Assembly: GCA_004173185.1 (NCBI GenBank)
Contig: SEFZ01000002.1
Location: 124,001-188,000, forward strand
DNA: 64,000 bases
From: Sphingomonadales bacterium
GTDB taxonomy: Bacteria; Pseudomonadota; Alphaproteobacteria; Sphingomonadales; Sphingomonadaceae
Direction: 5' to 3'
Each line of letters opens with the position of its first letter. Position 1 is the stretch's first letter. The notes under the pieces were generated by a model. It worked only from the letters and a program-made list of their open reading frames with translations, had not been told where the DNA came from and did not search any database. Below are positions 62,004 to 64,000 of the stretch, one piece after another. The translations under genes and the position numbers were made by a program.

Positions 62004-62639
62004 ATGAGCGACTTTTCGCCTTCGACCGCGCCGGCGACGCAAATATTGGGCCGCAAAGGCCGGGAAACGCGACAGCGCCTGATGGATGCAGCGTTCAGGC
62101 TGCTGGGTGGCACCTCGCCACTCGATCTGACCGCAATCGCCATCGCCGCCGAAGCAGGCACCGCAGCCGCCACCTTTTACGTCTATTTCCGCGACGTGCA
62201 GGACATGCTCTACGCGTTGAGCGAGTCTGCGACGGCGGACATGATCGAAGCGTTTTCGGCGCTCGACATATTTCACGATAATCAGCGCGTCGCCGAGGAC
62301 AGCGAAGCCTTTTTGGCAATGCTGGCGGATCAATGGGAGCGCCACGGGGCGATCCTATATTATCGGATGATGGAGGCGGATCGCGGCGAACCCCGGTTCG
62401 CTGCATTGCGCGGGCGCTGGGCGGAAGCGGTGCTGGGGCGGCTGACGGCATTGCTCAAGCAGGCGCCGCATCTGCAGGCCCCGCTTGATGAGACCGATGC
62501 CTATGCCGAGGGGATCGTGTTGTTCGCATCGATCGAACGATTGGCCGGCGCGATCCGGCGCGAGACCAAGCTGCGGATATCGCCGGAGCGGATGCGCGCG
62601 GCGCAGGCGCGGGTGCTGACCCGCATGATCGCGCCCTGA
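62004..62639 (+). CDS. TetR family regulator
   Basis: A 211-residue TetR-type regulator with HTH G-R-K-G-R-E-T-R-Q-R-L-M-D-A then I-A-A-E-A-G-T-A-A-A-T-F-Y-V-Y-F-R-D-V-Q-D-M-L-Y-A-L-S. The N-terminal 60 residues align closely with the TetR at 54828-55526, showing recent common ancestry. Ligand-binding sequence differs. AAAGG precedes the ATG. Confidence 0.87.
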   Translation: MSDFSPSTAPATQILGRKGRETRQRLMDAAFRLLGGTSPLDLTAIAIAAEAGTAAATFYVYFRDVQDMLYALSESATADMIEAFSALDIFHDNQRVAEDSEAFLAMLADQWERHGAILYYRMMEADRGEPRFAALRGRWAEAVLGRLTALLKQAPHLQAPLDETDAYAEGIVLFASIERLAGAIRRETKLRISPERMRAAQARVLTRMIAP

Positions 62640-62673
62640 GGGCGGGCCGGAGCGAGCCCCGGCCCAAGGCCGC

Positions 62674-62961
62674 TCAGAGGCCGAGATCGTCGCGCGTCAT
62701 CGTCGTCTTCAGGCGCGAGCCATCTGCGCTCAGCGAAGCCAGCGGCACACGATAGAGCTTCATCTGCACCATGAACGATGCGAATCCCTTGGCGGCGTTC
62801 ACTTCATAGACCTTGCCCAGGACGCGGCCATTGGCATCGACGATGGTCTGGTTCTTCTTGACCTGCACGGTCGAGGAAGGGGCAACCTGCGCCGTCAGCG
62901 CGGATACGGGCGTGGCCAGTACGACCAGCGCAGCGAGCACGGAAAATGACGTCTTGTTCAT
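62674..62961 (-). CDS. Small secreted hypothetical protein
   Basis: A 95-residue protein with a clear signal peptide (M-N-K-T-S-F-S-V-L-A-A-L-V-V-L-A-T-P-V-S-A-L-T-A) and a mature part of about 70 residues containing Q-T-I-V-D-A-N-G-R-V-L-G-K-V-Y-E-V, which resembles a PRC-barrel-like or secreted beta domain; this is an impression only. GGAGATATTTGCC precedes the ATG. Function is unknown. Confidence 0.7.
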   Translation of the reverse strand: MNKTSFSVLAALVVLATPVSALTAQVAPSSTVQVKKNQTIVDANGRVLGKVYEVNAAKGFASFMVQMKLYRVPLASLSADGSRLKTTMTRDDLGL

Positions 62962-63118
62962 GGCAAATATCTCCAGCCCAATCTTCTGCTCTCGGGCAGA
63001 TACGCAAGCTGTGCCGCGCCGCAGCATCGGTGGCAATCGATTTATGACGAACCGTCAATAAAAAATGTGAGTGTGTTTGTTTTTTAGAATTGCTGCGTCT
63101 TTTGAGGGCGAACGAAAA

Positions 63119-63143
63119 ACGGCGGGCCTTGCGAGCCCGCCGT
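63119..63143 (-). terminator. Terminator of TonB receptor 3
   Basis: On the minus strand a 9-bp stem ACGGCGGGC/GCCCGCCGT with a 7-base loop is followed by a T run, 27 bases after the receptor stop codon. Confidence 0.8.
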
Positions 63144-63169
63144 CTTCCTGTCCCGAAGGAGCGTCAAAG

Positions 63170-64000
63170 TCAGAACTTCACGCGGCCCTGAATGCCATAC
63201 ATGCGCGGTTCTGCGTAGAAGACCGAGTTGTAACCCGAGGCAGTCGCGCTGTTCGCGGCACCGGTCGCATATTCCTTGTTGAAAAGGTTGCGGACGTAGA
63301 GCCCCACGCTCAGCGGGCTTCCGCCCACATCCCGCAGGTCAACGCGGAGATTGGCGATCGCATATGCCGGTTGGCTGAGCGTCAGGTCGGTCTTGAACGG
63401 GCTGAAGAATACCCGGCTTGCCCGATAGGCATCCACGTTGACCGCCAGCGTGCCGGCTTCCGGGATGTAGGTTTCATAGCTGATGCTGCCGCCCACGGTG
63501 AGTGCGGGAGCATAAGGAAACGCGACGTCGTTCGGGGCGGCGGGGAACGCGTTTGCCGCGGCCAGAACCGCTGGCGTGCCCGTGTCGAGGTACTTCGCGT
63601 CATTGTAGCTGGCGAAACCGGCAAAGGTCAGCCCACGCATCGGAACGATGGTGAAATCCACATCGAAGCCCTGCACGCGCGCCTTGCCCGCATTGATGAT
63701 GATCGTGCCGCCAGAAGGATCGGTTAGCGCGTTGCCGTCACCGTCGAAATTGTTGTTGGTGCCGTTCACGCCGCGCTGCGTTCCCTTATAGGTGCCGCGG
63801 AAGACATCGATGTTGAACGTGCCGCGCATGCCGCCGGCATTCCACTTGGTCTTCATGCCGATTTCAGCGTCGATCACGGTTTCGGGATCATAGCTTTGGA
63901 ACTGCGTTAGCGTGCCACCCAGGATCGGCGTGTTGACGCCGCCCGCACGGTAGCCACGGCGAGCTGTAGCATACAGGAAAATGCCGTCGCTTGCCTGATA
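63170..64000 (-). CDS. TonB-dependent receptor 3, C-terminal part (cut by window edge)
   Basis: The last 276 residues of an outer-membrane TonB receptor barrel. The reading frame is open through the right edge and contains L-Y-A-T-A-R-R-G-Y-R-A-G-G-V-N, V-I-D-A-E-I-G-M-K-T-K-W, A-N-L-R-V-D-L-R-D-V-G and L-Y-V-R-N-L-F-N-K-E-Y-A. It ends with Q-G-R-V-K-F, the aromatic terminal residue required for barrel assembly. The plug and signal peptide lie beyond base 64000. It is the third receptor associated with the catabolic region. Confidence 0.92.
   Translation of the reverse strand, partial: YQASDGIFLYATARRGYRAGGVNTPILGGTLTQFQSYDPETVIDAEIGMKTKWNAGGMRGTFNIDVFRGTYKGTQRGVNGTNNNFDGDGNALTDPSGGTIIINAGKARVQGFDVDFTIVPMRGLTFAGFASYNDAKYLDTGTPAVLAAANAFPAAPNDVAFPYAPALTVGGSISYETYIPEAGTLAVNVDAYRASRVFFSPFKTDLTLSQPAYAIANLRVDLRDVGGSPLSVGLYVRNLFNKEYATGAANSATASGYNSVFYAEPRMYGIQGRVKF

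Noticed and set aside
1..64000. CRISPR arrays, insertion sequences, rRNA genes
   Set aside because: No regularly spaced repeats, transposase motifs, terminal inverted repeats or rRNA sequence were seen on reading both strands.

Overview
The window looks like a chromosomal stretch of a sphingomonad (Sphingomonadaceae, Alphaproteobacteria). The reasons are its high GC content by eye, a SapC-family gene, a CpdR-type cell-cycle response regulator, three TonB-dependent receptors, and a dense supply of CoA-thioester and short-chain dehydrogenase genes. The genus cannot be fixed from the sequence alone.

Layout. (1) 1-4.9 kb is ordinary chromosome: a secreted protein cut by the window edge, a GlcD-type flavin oxidase, SapC, cytochrome b561, a likely small RNA with promoter, UUCG hairpin, CUCCUCCC loop and terminator, N-formylglutamate amidohydrolase, CpdR and tRNA-Val(GAC). 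(2) 4.9-8.6 kb, directly after the tRNA, is a sparse accessory segment: two uncharacterised proteins that may share a domain, a small membrane protein, a perfect 34-bp palindrome and a truncated MobA/MobL relaxase. It looks like a decayed integrated element. (3) 8.8-26.4 kb holds acyl-CoA ligases, a TonB receptor, a PF10118 protein, two MFS transporters, a class III CoA-transferase-fold racemase whose His126/Asp156 match the known enzyme, an amidohydrolase, an aldehyde dehydrogenase, a cytochrome P450 and several SDRs, one resembling 3-alpha-hydroxysteroid dehydrogenase. (4) 26.4-40.2 kb holds a second TonB receptor with a long leader, a Tat-exported amidase coupled to a VOC protein, three large secreted arylsulfatases, a TetR regulator and a dedicated formylglycine-generating enzyme. 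(5) 40.3-54.8 kb contains two opposed operons around an IclR regulator. The minus operon encodes SDRs, an enoyl-CoA hydratase and a coupled acyl-CoA dehydrogenase pair. The plus operon encodes IclR, a CoA-transferase, a thiolase-fold protein lacking the nucleophilic Cys, a CoA ligase, an amidohydrolase, a DUF35 protein and a second amidohydrolase. (6) 54.8-64 kb has a fused double acyl-CoA dehydrogenase with hydratase, SDR and TetR, then a nitronate monooxygenase, further CoA enzymes, a second related TetR and the C-terminus of a third TonB receptor.

Working model (inference). The 8.8-64 kb region is a catabolic island for a bulky, lipophilic, probably sulfated polycyclic or isoprenoid substrate, with steroid or bile-acid-like compounds the leading candidate. 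Sulfate esters would be cleaved outside the cytoplasm by FGE-activated sulfatases and the product imported by TonB receptors. It would then be oxidised by P450, SDR and ALDH, CoA-activated, racemised at an alpha-methyl branch and shortened by beta-oxidation ending in a retro-aldol step by the thiolase-like/DUF35 pair. No steroid-ring-opening genes are in the window, so the substrate stays unproven. Repeated promoter motifs suggest an IclR regulon (CATATGTG-type sites) and a TetR-controlled sulfatase regulon (TRAGT-N6-ACTTA sites).
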